A DNA stretch of 44,006 nucleotides from Pseudomonadota bacterium. Lineage in GTDB: Bacteria; Myxococcota_A; Polyangia; Haliangiales; Haliangiaceae. The stretch's first letter is position 1, and each line of letters starts with the position of its first letter. Positions 16,776-25,493 of the stretch are shown piece by piece. A program made the translations under genes and the position numbers. Below the pieces are notes generated by a model. It had not been told where the DNA came from, ran no database searches, and saw only the letters and a list, made by a program, of their open reading frames with translations. The stretch covers positions 1 to 44,006 of the forward strand of contig JAEYYV010000416.1 of the NCBI GenBank assembly GCA_023428295.1, read 5' to 3'.

Positions 16776-17927
16776 CTACGTCACGCGCAGCTTCGGCGCT
16801 TTCGGCGGCATCGCCGTCGGTGACGTGGGCGGGTCCGACTCGACGAGCCCGACGCGCCCCGTGCTCTCGCCGCGGGGATCCGCGTACTGCGAGAGCTCGC
16901 GGCTGATCTCGGCGCACAGATCCGCCTTCTCGCGGTACGGCATGAACGCGCTCTTGAAGCCCGCGATGATGATCTCTTTGATCGTCTGGAGTGACCAGCC
17001 GTAGTGGCGATGGCAGAGGTGCAGCTCTTTGGTCACCGTGGTGTCCGACATCAAGCGGTTGTCGGTGTTGATGGTCACGCGCAGGCCGTAGTCGACGAAG
17101 AAGTCGACGGGGTGCGTCTCCCACGAGCTCGCTGCGCGCGTCTGCAAGTTGGACGACGGGCACACCTCGAGCGGGATGCGATGGTCGTTGCAGTAGTTCA
17201 GGAGGTCACCGCTCTCGACGAGCCGCGTGCCGTGACCGATGCGATGCGCGCCGCACTTGTGGATCGCTTGGTGGACGCTGTCCGGCCCGAACGACTCGCC
17301 TGCGTGCGCGGTGCAGTTGATGTTGTTGTCGATGACGAGCTGGAACGCTTGGCGATGCAGCTTGGCAGGATTGTTCACCTCGCTGCCCGCGAGATCGAAG
17401 CCGACGACGCCGCGGTTCTTGAACGCGACGCACAGCTCCGCGATGCGCAGGCTCGACTCCGGCCCGAGCGAGCGGATCGCGCAGAGGATCAATCCGTAGC
17501 GGATGCCGAGCTCGCGCTTGGCCATGCGCAGCCCGCGGAGCACGGCCTCCACCACCTGCGCCGGGCGCAGCCCCTCGCGGAGGTGCAACAGCGGCGAGTA
17601 CCGCACCTCGAGGTAGCGCACGTTCTCGCGATGCGCGTCCTCCGCGAGCTCGTACGCGGTGCGCTCGAGCGCCGACTCGGTCTGCATGACAGACAGCGTG
17701 ATGTCGAACGCGCGGAGGTAATCGTCGAGCGATGCGACCTGATCGCCCGCGGCGAGCATGCGGTGGAGCTCGCTGCGATCCTGCGTGGGCAGCTTGTTGT
17801 GCTGCTTCTTGGCGAGATCGAGGACGGTGTCGAGGCGCAGCGATCCGTCGAGGTGGCAGTGCAGATCCGTCTTGGGCAGCTTGTGAAGGAGCTCGATCGG
17901 GATCTCGGTCGGAAGGTTGCTGGCCAT
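16776..17927 (-). CDS. add: Adenosine deaminase family protein
   Basis: A 383-residue zinc hydrolase expected to convert adenosine to inosine and ammonia in purine salvage. Metal and catalytic motifs are intact: the HxH of DLHCHLDGSLR (H23, H25), HAGE with the catalytic Glu, HRIGHGTRL with the catalytic His, and the zinc Asp of INTDNRL, followed by a second Asp. Length is normal plus a Pro/Thr-rich tail of about 30 residues. It is the last gene of a run with the amidotransferase, flippase and DUF6056-like genes (gaps of 1, 17 and 15 bases), an odd setting for a purine enzyme. Adenine deaminase or another nucleoside substrate cannot be excluded. Confidence 0.93.
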   Translation of the reverse strand: MASNLPTEIPIELLHKLPKTDLHCHLDGSLRLDTVLDLAKKQHNKLPTQDRSELHRMLAAGDQVASLDDYLRAFDITLSVMQTESALERTAYELAEDAHRENVRYLEVRYSPLLHLREGLRPAQVVEAVLRGLRMAKRELGIRYGLILCAIRSLGPESSLRIAELCVAFKNRGVVGFDLAGSEVNNPAKLHRQAFQLVIDNNINCTAHAGESFGPDSVHQAIHKCGAHRIGHGTRLVESGDLLNYCNDHRIPLEVCPSSNLQTRAASSWETHPVDFFVDYGLRVTINTDNRLMSDTTVTKELHLCHRHYGWSLQTIKEIIIAGFKSAFMPYREKADLCAEISRELSQYADPRGESTGRVGLVESDPPTSPTAMPPKAPKLRVT

Positions 17928-17942
17928 CGCCGGCCACTATAG

Positions 17943-19775
17943 CTACAGCATTCGCGTCGCTGCGAGCACGAAACACTCGTTCTCCCGACACGCCAGCGCC
18001 CAGTACGTCCCCGGGCGCCATGGCTCGTACGCGAGGCGCGGCGAGTTGCCCTTGCCGAGCTCTTTCCAATCGTGACCCACGTTGTAGATGAAGATGTCCA
18101 CCGTGGACACCTTCAGATCCTTCGGCACCTGGACGAGCCGCGTGCGCGAGCTGCCGTCGCGCTCGATGAGGCCGCCGTACGCTTCGAACGCGTTGTCCTG
18201 GAAGCGGCCGAGCAGCAAGAGCGGACGTGGCAACGCGGGCGTGGCACCGATGAAGTCGACGGCGATGTCGAGCTGATCGATGCGTCCCTTGGTTCCGATG
18301 CGCGTGCGCAGCCGATCGATCGCGGCCTTTGCCGAACGCTGCGTCGACGGCACGTCGAGCCCGCGGATGCGACCGATGTGGAAGCCGCCCGCCTGATCGA
18401 GGCAGCTCGGCGGTGTGACGGTGTAGACCGGCGTGAAGCGCGCGTCCGATACACCGAGGGGCGCTTCGAGATCCGTCGCGCGGAACACGATGTCGCGAAG
18501 CCCGATGTAGTCGGAGACCATCTCGCGCTTGTTCTGGAAGCGGAAGTCATCGCCGAGGAACCACCAGGTGTCCTCGATCTGCGGATACGCGTCGACCGTG
18601 AGCACGCTGCCTGGCTTGGACGCGTCGAGCGCCCCCATGCGATCGAGGCTCGCCTCGTCGAGGCGCGCGTACAGCGGAATGGACCGCGCCGCGGCGAAGA
18701 TGCTCGTGAGCGCGGCGAGCACCACGATCGGCGCGAGGCGGCGCGGCGTGACGAGCACCGTGTCCGCAATGCCGAGGAAGCCTGCCACGAGCAACGCGCA
18801 CGGCAGGAGGAACATGCGCGGCCCGAGCTTGGGCGACACGAACAGCGTCAGCGTGATCAGCCCGCCAGCGACGAGCGCCCAGCCAAAGCGCCACAGCGGC
18901 TGCTTGTGTGCGTCGCGATCGGAGTCGCGCGCGCCGGCGACGAGCACGATCAACGTGAGCCCGACGATCGGCGCGGCGGAGAACATGTAGTCCTGCAGGA
19001 TGTCGAGGTTGTTGAGCCCTCGCTGCAGGAGGCGGCTGAACAGGCCCACTTTGGTGCCGAGCCCGTCGTAGCGCTCGGACTGGCCCGGCGAGAAGAAGAT
19101 CATCGCGAACCCGACGACAACGCCGAACGCACCCGACAACGCGAGCTTGGGCATCGCCTCGCTCATGCGATAGCGCCACGCCGCATATGACAGCGTGAAG
19201 ATGACGAGCGTGGGCCCCGTGTGCTCGTTGCTCGCGCCCGCGAACACGCCGAGGAGCCAATACGGAATGCACGCGGCGACGCTGCCTTCCCCGTGCGGGC
19301 GCATGCGCAGCACGACGAGGAACCACAGCTGGATCGCGGCGCCGTAGACGTAGTTGGCGCCGTACGCGCGGTTGAACATGATCATGCCGAGCTTCGGCAG
19401 CGCGAACCACATCACGCCGAGCGCGGCCGCGAACAGCGCGAGGTCCTTGCCGCGCTTCCACGCGGGCCAACGCCCGAGGCCGAGCACGGTCACCGCGAGC
19501 GCGAGCGCGAGGTACGCGAGCGGCGTCACGATCACCGCGAAGTACTCGAGCTTGTACGCCAGATACGTGAACCACTGCCCGATGCGCGGGTTCGAGTGCG
19601 TGTACTGATCGACGCCGTAGTCGAGCCAGTTTCCGATCGAGAACGGCTGACCGGCCGTGTCTCGCGCGACGTTCCACGCGTCGAACGCGAACGGCTCGTG
19701 AGCCAGCACGTAGCCGATGTGCCACGCCGTCAGCGCGACATACGCGACGAACAGAAGTCGCAGCACCAAGGACAC
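17943..19775 (-). CDS. DUF6056-like polytopic membrane protein (paralog A)
   Basis: A 610-residue protein with about 10-11 predicted membrane helices and a soluble C-terminal third (residues about 380-610), GTG start. It resembles DUF6056/GT-C-type membrane proteins of glycan loci. After helix 1 there is FAFDAW, then SNPRIG (about 60), ANYVYG, and SNEHTGPT (about 184-190). The C-terminal domain carries WWFLGDDF at about 402. The same motif order occurs in the two paralogs at 25494 and 27368. In GT-C transferases an acidic residue in the first periplasmic loop is catalytic, and the DAW here is in that position; a glycosyltransferase or polymerase role is inference. It shares an operon with a Wzx-like flippase. 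Confidence 0.75.
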   Translation of the reverse strand: MSLVLRLLFVAYVALTAWHIGYVLAHEPFAFDAWNVARDTAGQPFSIGNWLDYGVDQYTHSNPRIGQWFTYLAYKLEYFAVIVTPLAYLALALAVTVLGLGRWPAWKRGKDLALFAAALGVMWFALPKLGMIMFNRAYGANYVYGAAIQLWFLVVLRMRPHGEGSVAACIPYWLLGVFAGASNEHTGPTLVIFTLSYAAWRYRMSEAMPKLALSGAFGVVVGFAMIFFSPGQSERYDGLGTKVGLFSRLLQRGLNNLDILQDYMFSAAPIVGLTLIVLVAGARDSDRDAHKQPLWRFGWALVAGGLITLTLFVSPKLGPRMFLLPCALLVAGFLGIADTVLVTPRRLAPIVVLAALTSIFAAARSIPLYARLDEASLDRMGALDASKPGSVLTVDAYPQIEDTWWFLGDDFRFQNKREMVSDYIGLRDIVFRATDLEAPLGVSDARFTPVYTVTPPSCLDQAGGFHIGRIRGLDVPSTQRSAKAAIDRLRTRIGTKGRIDQLDIAVDFIGATPALPRPLLLLGRFQDNAFEAYGGLIERDGSSRTRLVQVPKDLKVSTVDIFIYNVGHDWKELGKGNSPRLAYEPWRPGTYWALACRENECFVLAATRML

Positions 19776-19792
19776 GAGCTACGACAGTACCA

Positions 19793-21070
19793 CTACAACC
19801 GGAGGCCCACGCGCATCCGCACGAATGCGACAAGGATGCCCACGGATACGACCAGGGCAATCGTTGTCGCGATCGCCGCACCGGTGAGCCCCCAGATCGG
19901 GATGAGGAGGAGGTTCCCCACCGACGAGGTGGCGAGCATTCCTACAACGAGGACGGTGTGCCAACCGGGACGGGCGGCCATGAGCAGGATCTGGTTGAAC
20001 GGCAACCACGGCGCGGTCACGACGAGGCCGAACATCAGGATCGCGAACGGGACGGCTCCCGCGCCGAACGCCTCGCTGCCGACGAGCGTGGGGATCACGA
20101 GCGGGAACATTACTACTGCGAGGATCGACGCCACGATCATCACGGGGACGAACCACCTCCGCGTTCGCCGGATGAGTCCGTCGACGGCGCCGCGCTCGCC
20201 GGCCGCCAGGTCGCGCGCGATCATCGGGTTCACGTTGTTCTGTACGACCACGCCGAGCTGCATCGCGCCCTCGTACAGCGTCGACGCGAGCGCGTAGATG
20301 CCGACCTGCGACTCGGGAAGGGCGACACCGAGCATCCACACATCGATCTTGGAGTTCACCTCGAACGCGAGGGTCGCGAGCAATCCGCGCGCGCCGTAGC
20401 TCGTGTGCTCCTTGCACCACGTCCACCACCTGCGCGCCAGACGCAGGCGCACCGTGGCGAGTAGCTCGCCGATCAGGACGAGGAGCAGCGTCGCCTCGGT
20501 GAATGTCCAGATGACGGAGATGTGCTCGGCAGGCGTGTCGCGCAGATACGCGAGCACGAGGCCGACCGCGATCAGCGCGTAGCGCAACGACGTGTAGATG
20601 GCGAACGCGCGCATGCGGCGCAGTCCGTTGACGATGCCGAACAGCACCTTGTTGAGCGCGAAGCAGAACAGGCCGGGCGCGACCCACTGCAGGCCAGTCG
20701 CGACATCGCGGTTCGAGACCAGCGCACCGATCGGATCGGCGAGCAGCAAGCACAGGAGCGTGGTGATCGCGGCGAGCACCACCGTCGGAACGAGCGCACC
20801 GACGACCACCGTGGCGACGCGCGCCGGATCCTCGGGATCCTCGGCGACCGCGCGCAGTACGGAGAACTGGATCCCGCCTGCACCGAGCACGGCGAACGCG
20901 AAGAACGCGGGTGTCACGAGGTTGAACGCGCCAAGCGCGGAGGCTCCCCACCACCGTCCGATCGCGAAGTTCATCCCGAGGCCGACGATCGCGAGCAACA
21001 CGACCGGCACGAGATTCCAGATCACATCCCGCCGGAGCCGAGCGCCTACGGCATCGCCTTCCGCGGACAC
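19793..21070 (-). CDS. Wzx-type polysaccharide flippase (MOP superfamily)
   Basis: A 425-residue integral membrane protein with about 12 hydrophobic helices and a GTG start 2 bases from the upstream stop. The fold pattern is that of Wzx/MurJ-like transporters, which move undecaprenyl-linked sugars from the inner to the outer leaflet. Helpful segments are FNLVTPAFFAFAVLGAGG in the N-terminal half, NSKIDVWMLGVALPESQVG (typical of the half-way point in Wzx proteins), and GLTGAAIATTIALVVSVG near the end. It lies between the amidotransferase and DUF6056-like genes in one transcription unit, so it probably exports the repeat unit carrying the modified sugar. Confidence 0.87.
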   Translation of the reverse strand: MSAEGDAVGARLRRDVIWNLVPVVLLAIVGLGMNFAIGRWWGASALGAFNLVTPAFFAFAVLGAGGIQFSVLRAVAEDPEDPARVATVVVGALVPTVVLAAITTLLCLLLADPIGALVSNRDVATGLQWVAPGLFCFALNKVLFGIVNGLRRMRAFAIYTSLRYALIAVGLVLAYLRDTPAEHISVIWTFTEATLLLVLIGELLATVRLRLARRWWTWCKEHTSYGARGLLATLAFEVNSKIDVWMLGVALPESQVGIYALASTLYEGAMQLGVVVQNNVNPMIARDLAAGERGAVDGLIRRTRRWFVPVMIVASILAVVMFPLVIPTLVGSEAFGAGAVPFAILMFGLVVTAPWLPFNQILLMAARPGWHTVLVVGMLATSSVGNLLLIPIWGLTGAAIATTIALVVSVGILVAFVRMRVGLRL

Positions 21071-21071
21071 G

Positions 21072-23015
21072 TCAGTACAGCTTGGGCGCGGCGTTGATGA
21101 TCTGCAGCGCTTCTTCCGCGGAGAAACCGATCAGCTGTGCGTACTCGCGAATGGAGGGCCAGCGGGGCCGGCTGTACTCGGCTGCTCGCACGAGGGCCTC
21201 GTCACGAGAGAGGTGCCCTTCGCGCACCATGTTCGCGAGCAACACCTCGTCCTCGGTGAAGCCGGCGATCTGCTGGTAGATGTAGTTGTAGAACGCGGCC
21301 GTGCCGTCGCCGATGCGCCACGTGGTGCTGGTGTCCTCGGCGATCTCCCAGTCGTACTCGCGGCGGATCGTCCCGACGATCGTGTCCTCGTGCCACGGGA
21401 TGTACTGGAACAAGTAGAGGAAGTCGTCCTTGACGACGAACGTCTGCCAGAACGCATTCCACGTGTCCCACAGCGACTCGTTGAAGTAGCGCGGGTTCAT
21501 CGCGTACTGCTTCACGTGGTACCAGAGCATCGTCGCTTTGTTCCGCAGCGACATCTTGGTGAGGACGTTGCCGTAGTCGTCCTGCTTCACGCCCATAAGG
21601 CCGAGCTTGTACGGCGCGTCCTCGATCATGTTGCCGGTGCAGAAGATGACGAGCTTGATGCCCGTCTCTCTTCGCAGCTCGCGCGCGTGCGAGTAGAACT
21701 CTTTGTCGCCCGCCATGAACAGCGTGACCATCCCGGCTTCGGGACGCTTGAGCCACGCTTCGACGTTCTTGCGCACGTAGCGGCGCTTCGCGGCGATGTC
21801 CGCCGAGCGAATGATGTGCTCCACGCCGAGCTTGCCGCACACGCGCGCTTGGTTGCGGCGCGCGAGGTCCGTGACCATGCCCCAGTCGTACGTGAACGCG
21901 ACGGGGTTCATCCCGAGGTTCTTCTTCACGTAGTGCAGGCCGTACGACGAGTCGCGTCCGCCCGAGAACGCCAGAATCACGTCGGGCGAGCCGTCCTTGC
22001 TACGATACGGAGCCACCGCGTCGAGGAGCGCTTGCTCGCCTTTGACGTTGATGGTCTTCCAGTTGCGGCAGAAGGCGCAGACGCCGTCCGTGTCGAGATC
22101 GACGAACGGATACGTCTCGGGGAGGATGCACTTCACGCAGCGCGTGAGGCGCTCGACACGCGGCGAGTTGTCGACGATCGACACGCTGTGACCGTTGGGC
22201 GCGAACACCGGCCCCGCGGCCTTGTCGTCGGCGGTGAGCGTGAACGCCTGTTGGTGCAGATCGGTGAGGCGAATCGCGAGCGCGTGGCCCGCGCGGATCT
22301 GCTCGACGTGCACGTCGCCGAGCTCTGCGGAGAGCGCGCGATCCTCGATCACACGCTGGAGGATGAAGCGCTCCGATGCGAACGCGATGAGCCCCGTGGC
22401 GGCGCTGCGCAGCTGGAACAGCGAGCCGGTGTTGGTGGCGAGGAGCATCGCGTGCAGATCGTCGAACAGCATCGCGATCGACGCCGATCCTTGGATCTCC
22501 GCGAACGTTTGCCGCGTCGCCGCGACGAGATCGCGACCCGCGGTGAGCTTCTCGCGCAACAGCCCGGCGAGGATCTCGCTATCGAGCTCGCCCACGGGCG
22601 CGATCGACGGATACCGCGCGGCGAGCTCGCGATCGTTCACGACGATGCCGTTGTGCAGCGCGACCGCGTGGCCACCGCGCGTGATCACGGGCTGGTTGTT
22701 ATCGACGTTGCTCTGCGCGCCGTTCGTCGCCAGGCGCGAGTGCCCCACGATCGCGAGCGCTGTCTTCGACGGGTTCCATCGCGCGAGCGCTCGATCGAGC
22801 ACCTTGCCGAACGTGGGATTGGCGATCAGCGCCGATGCGGAGCCGCCTTGCTTGAGGACATCGATGCGCTCGCCATCGTGCACGGCGAGTCCGGCGGCTT
22901 CGTTGCCGCGTGTCTCCGAGTACTCGAGCAGCGAGATCGTGATCGTGCGTGCGAGGTCGCGCGATCCATGCTGCGCGCGTTCGCCGCCCAACACCACGCC
23001 AAAGATTCCGCACAT
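21072..23015 (-). CDS. Class II glutaminase fused to N-acetyl-sugar amidotransferase (PseA/WbpG-like)
   Basis: A 647-residue two-domain enzyme. Residues 1 to about 270 are a class II (PurF/GFAT-type) glutaminase: nucleophile Cys2 in MCGIFG, GHSRLATNGA, LHNGIVVN and GELDSEIL, all the expected active-site motifs. Residues about 290-647 match the N-acetyl sugar amidotransferase family (WbpG, PseA): two Cys pairs at 293/296 and 313/316 flanking CILPETYPF, then the PP-loop SGGRDSS at about 351 that adenylates the substrate. WbpG and PseA convert a sugar acetamido group to acetamidino; WbpG draws ammonia from a separate glutaminase. Here the ammonia source is built in. It heads the minus-strand unit with flippase, DUF6056-like and deaminase genes. 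Confidence 0.9.
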   Translation of the reverse strand: MCGIFGVVLGGERAQHGSRDLARTITISLLEYSETRGNEAAGLAVHDGERIDVLKQGGSASALIANPTFGKVLDRALARWNPSKTALAIVGHSRLATNGAQSNVDNNQPVITRGGHAVALHNGIVVNDRELAARYPSIAPVGELDSEILAGLLREKLTAGRDLVAATRQTFAEIQGSASIAMLFDDLHAMLLATNTGSLFQLRSAATGLIAFASERFILQRVIEDRALSAELGDVHVEQIRAGHALAIRLTDLHQQAFTLTADDKAAGPVFAPNGHSVSIVDNSPRVERLTRCVKCILPETYPFVDLDTDGVCAFCRNWKTINVKGEQALLDAVAPYRSKDGSPDVILAFSGGRDSSYGLHYVKKNLGMNPVAFTYDWGMVTDLARRNQARVCGKLGVEHIIRSADIAAKRRYVRKNVEAWLKRPEAGMVTLFMAGDKEFYSHARELRRETGIKLVIFCTGNMIEDAPYKLGLMGVKQDDYGNVLTKMSLRNKATMLWYHVKQYAMNPRYFNESLWDTWNAFWQTFVVKDDFLYLFQYIPWHEDTIVGTIRREYDWEIAEDTSTTWRIGDGTAAFYNYIYQQIAGFTEDEVLLANMVREGHLSRDEALVRAAEYSRPRWPSIREYAQLIGFSAEEALQIINAAPKLY

Positions 23016-23047
23016 AGATTTGCGATCGCCGGAGCGATTGCTGCGTT

Positions 23048-23078
23048 CTTATACACCGGCTACTACCGAGGCCTTCAA
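23048..23078 (-). promoter_or_regulatory. Possible sigma-70 promoter for the amidotransferase unit
   Basis: On the minus strand TTGAAG (23078-23073) is followed after 19 bases by TATAAG (23053-23048), placing a start site about 25 bases before the ATG at 23015. Both elements stand out against the GC-rich background. The spacer is slightly long, and the -35 touches the ATG of the divergent gene at 23078. Confidence 0.35.
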
Positions 23079-24460
23079 TGGCTTTGCGCCTGCACCAAAG
23101 GCTCGCGCGTTGGTCGCCATCAACTGTGCTGGCGATTGCATGGGGCTGGCTCGCAATTTACGCGTGGCCGGGGCAAATGGCCCCAGATGCGTACGAACAC
23201 GTCATGGAAGGTCGCGCTGGGATCTACACGGACGGCCACCCGCCGATCCTCGCGGCGATGTTCCGCGCTGCGGACATCTTCGTCGCCGGTGGACTGCTCG
23301 TCTGGGCGTTCGCGTCGATCCTGTTTCTCGCGTCGCTCTACCTCGTGTTCTCGCGCACGTTCTCTCCGCGACGCGCGGCATGGATCACGGCGGCGGTCTT
23401 CGTGTTTCCGCCGGTGATGATTCCGTTCGGACACGCCTGGAAAGACACGCTGATGGCGGCATTCCTGATGCTCGGGTTCGCTGGCTTGCTCGACGACCGC
23501 CGGAGTGTGCGCTGGCTCGCACTCGTGCCGCTGGCCCTCGGCACGGCCGTTCGTTACAACGCGTTCGCCGCGATGGTGCCGCTCGTCGTGGTGCTGTTCG
23601 AGCTCGCACCGTCCGGGTGGGTTCGCCGCTATGCGATCGCGCTCGGTGTGTCGGCCGGCATCACCGTTGGAACGCTCGCGGTGAACAGCGCGCTGATCGA
23701 TCGCCCGATGCACTACTGGTACAGCTCGCTCGGACCGAGCGACATCGCGGGCGTGCTCGCGCATCTCGACGAGACCATCCCGGACGCGGAGCTCGAGCAG
23801 ATCTTCGCGGGCAGCGAGCTGCGCGTGCACGAGAACATTCACGATCGCTTTCGCTCGCTCTACGACCCGCGCATCTACACGAAGCTCGTCGCCGTGTTCG
23901 AGCCGCGCGCACCGTGGCACATGCCGCTGTGGGGAACGACGCCGGCGCCGGCCGCGCAACGCGACGCCATCGAGCGCGCGTGGAAGCACTTCGTCACTAC
24001 GTATCCGCTCGCGTACGTACGTCATCGCCTCGCGGTGATGGGCTACGTGCTGTTCTTGCCCTATCACCGGATGTCGCCGAGCGGCACCATCGTTCCTCGC
24101 GAGTACCCGTGGCCGGCCGTCGTCGCGCAGATCGGGCTCTCGAGCAAGAGCTCCACGCTGCAGCACGAGCTCACGTCGATGATGCGCACGCTGCATCGCA
24201 AGACGCCGCTGTTCTCGGTGTGGATGTACGCCGCGATCGCGCTGCTGCTCCTGCCGCTCACGCGAAAGCATCGCGACATGTTCGCGCTTCTCGCGAGTGG
24301 GCTCTTGCTCGAAGCGAGCCTCTTGCCGCTCGCGCCGTCACCCGACTATCGCTACTCGCACTGGATGGTCGTGTGCGCGATCGTCGCCGCGATCGTGCTG
24401 TTCACGCGGCGCGTTCGGTCTCGGCCTTCGGCTTCGCCGCCGCGATCTCGTCCAGGTTGA
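23078..24460 (+). CDS. GT-C-like polytopic membrane protein
   Basis: A 460-residue protein with about 10 membrane helices. The first extracytoplasmic loop has MAPDAYEHVMEGRAG followed by TDGHPPILAAMF, the Asp...HPP pattern of GT-C glycosyltransferases that use polyprenyl-phosphate sugars. A large periplasmic loop of about 120 residues lies between helices at roughly 205 and 330. The C-terminus is a short basic tail. It is divergent from the amidotransferase and its last 59 bases overlap the converging GtrB-like gene. A role as a glycosyltransferase or polymerase using lipid-linked sugar from that neighbour is plausible. The family is not firmly named. Confidence 0.75.
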   Translation: MALRLHQRLARWSPSTVLAIAWGWLAIYAWPGQMAPDAYEHVMEGRAGIYTDGHPPILAAMFRAADIFVAGGLLVWAFASILFLASLYLVFSRTFSPRRAAWITAAVFVFPPVMIPFGHAWKDTLMAAFLMLGFAGLLDDRRSVRWLALVPLALGTAVRYNAFAAMVPLVVVLFELAPSGWVRRYAIALGVSAGITVGTLAVNSALIDRPMHYWYSSLGPSDIAGVLAHLDETIPDAELEQIFAGSELRVHENIHDRFRSLYDPRIYTKLVAVFEPRAPWHMPLWGTTPAPAAQRDAIERAWKHFVTTYPLAYVRHRLAVMGYVLFLPYHRMSPSGTIVPREYPWPAVVAQIGLSSKSSTLQHELTSMMRTLHRKTPLFSVWMYAAIALLLLPLTRKHRDMFALLASGLLLEASLLPLAPSPDYRYSHWMVVCAIVAAIVLFTRRVRSRPSASPPRSRPG

Positions 24461-25382
24461 TCTTGGTGCCCACGACGTAGAGCGGCCTCCGCTTCACTTC
24501 CTCGAAGATGCGGCCGATGTACTCGCCCTGGATGCCGTTCGAGATCAGCGAGAGTCCGTTGAAGAACAGCAGCACGATGAGCAGCGAGGCATAGCCCGGA
24601 ACGTCGATTCCGTAGAACACCTTCTGGATCACCGTGATCGCCAGGTAGATGAACGCGCCGAGCGCCGAGAGCAGGCCCACGTACGTCCAGATCTTGAGCG
24701 GCGTCGTCGAGAACGAGAACAAGCCATCGAGCGCGAAGCGCCACAACTTGAAGAAGCTCCACGTGGAGCGCGTCTCGTTGGCGCGCGTGCTCGCTTGGAA
24801 CTCGACCGAGGTCACCTTGAAGCCGGGCCACGCGAAGATGCCCTTCATGAAGCGGTGACGCTCCGGCATCTTGACGATCACGTCGACGATCTTGCGATCG
24901 ATCAAGCGGAAGTCTCCGGCGTTCGGCGGAATCTCCACCGACGTCATCGCGCGCATGATCTTGTAGTACGTGCGTGAAGCGGTGCGACGGAAGAAGCCCT
25001 CCTCGTCGCGCTTGGACCGCACGCCGAGCACCATGTCGAAGCCCTCGCGCCACTTCTCGACGAAGACGGGGATCAGGTCGACGGGGTGCTGCAGATCGCA
25101 ATCGATCGGAATCACTGCCTTGCCGGTCGCATGCGCGAGCCCCGCCGCGAGCGCCACGTCCTTGCCGAAGTTGCGCGCGAGTCCGACGACCTTGATGCGC
25201 GCGTCCTGCGACGCAGCGGCTGCGAGCATGCCCAGCGTGCCGTCTCGACTGCCGTCGTCGACGAACACGATCTCGAACGTCTCGCCGAGCGTCTCGAGCA
25301 CCGGCACGATCGCAGCGATGAACGCGGAGAGGTTCTTCTCCTCGTTATACGCAGGCGCGACGATCGACAGAACCGGACCCAT
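24402..25382 (-). CDS. GtrB/DPM1-like polyprenyl-phosphate glycosyltransferase (GT2)
   Basis: A 326-residue family-2 transferase expected to move a sugar from a nucleotide donor to polyprenyl phosphate at the cytoplasmic face of the inner membrane. The GT-A domain (1 to about 225) has SIVAPAYNEEKN, VDDGSRDGT and the metal-binding IDCDLQHP. Residues about 235-300 hold two membrane helices (IWTYVGLLSALGAFIYLAI and YASLLIVLLFFNGLSLI), followed by the conserved QGEYIGRIFEEVKRRP. This is the architecture of GtrB and related enzymes. Such enzymes feed GT-C proteins, and several GT-C-like genes flank this one. The ATG at 25382 is the only sensible start. Confidence 0.93.
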   Translation of the reverse strand: MGPVLSIVAPAYNEEKNLSAFIAAIVPVLETLGETFEIVFVDDGSRDGTLGMLAAAASQDARIKVVGLARNFGKDVALAAGLAHATGKAVIPIDCDLQHPVDLIPVFVEKWREGFDMVLGVRSKRDEEGFFRRTASRTYYKIMRAMTSVEIPPNAGDFRLIDRKIVDVIVKMPERHRFMKGIFAWPGFKVTSVEFQASTRANETRSTWSFFKLWRFALDGLFSFSTTPLKIWTYVGLLSALGAFIYLAITVIQKVFYGIDVPGYASLLIVLLFFNGLSLISNGIQGEYIGRIFEEVKRRPLYVVGTKINLDEIAAAKPKAETERAA

Positions 25383-25493
25383 TGCTCTGCTCTTCTAACA
25401 CGGCCGGGGCGACGGTTCTGCCCTCGGGAGCGACCGGGCTACCTGGCCGCAACACTCGTCACATCCCCTGGAAAGTGTTACCCAAGGGCCCGC

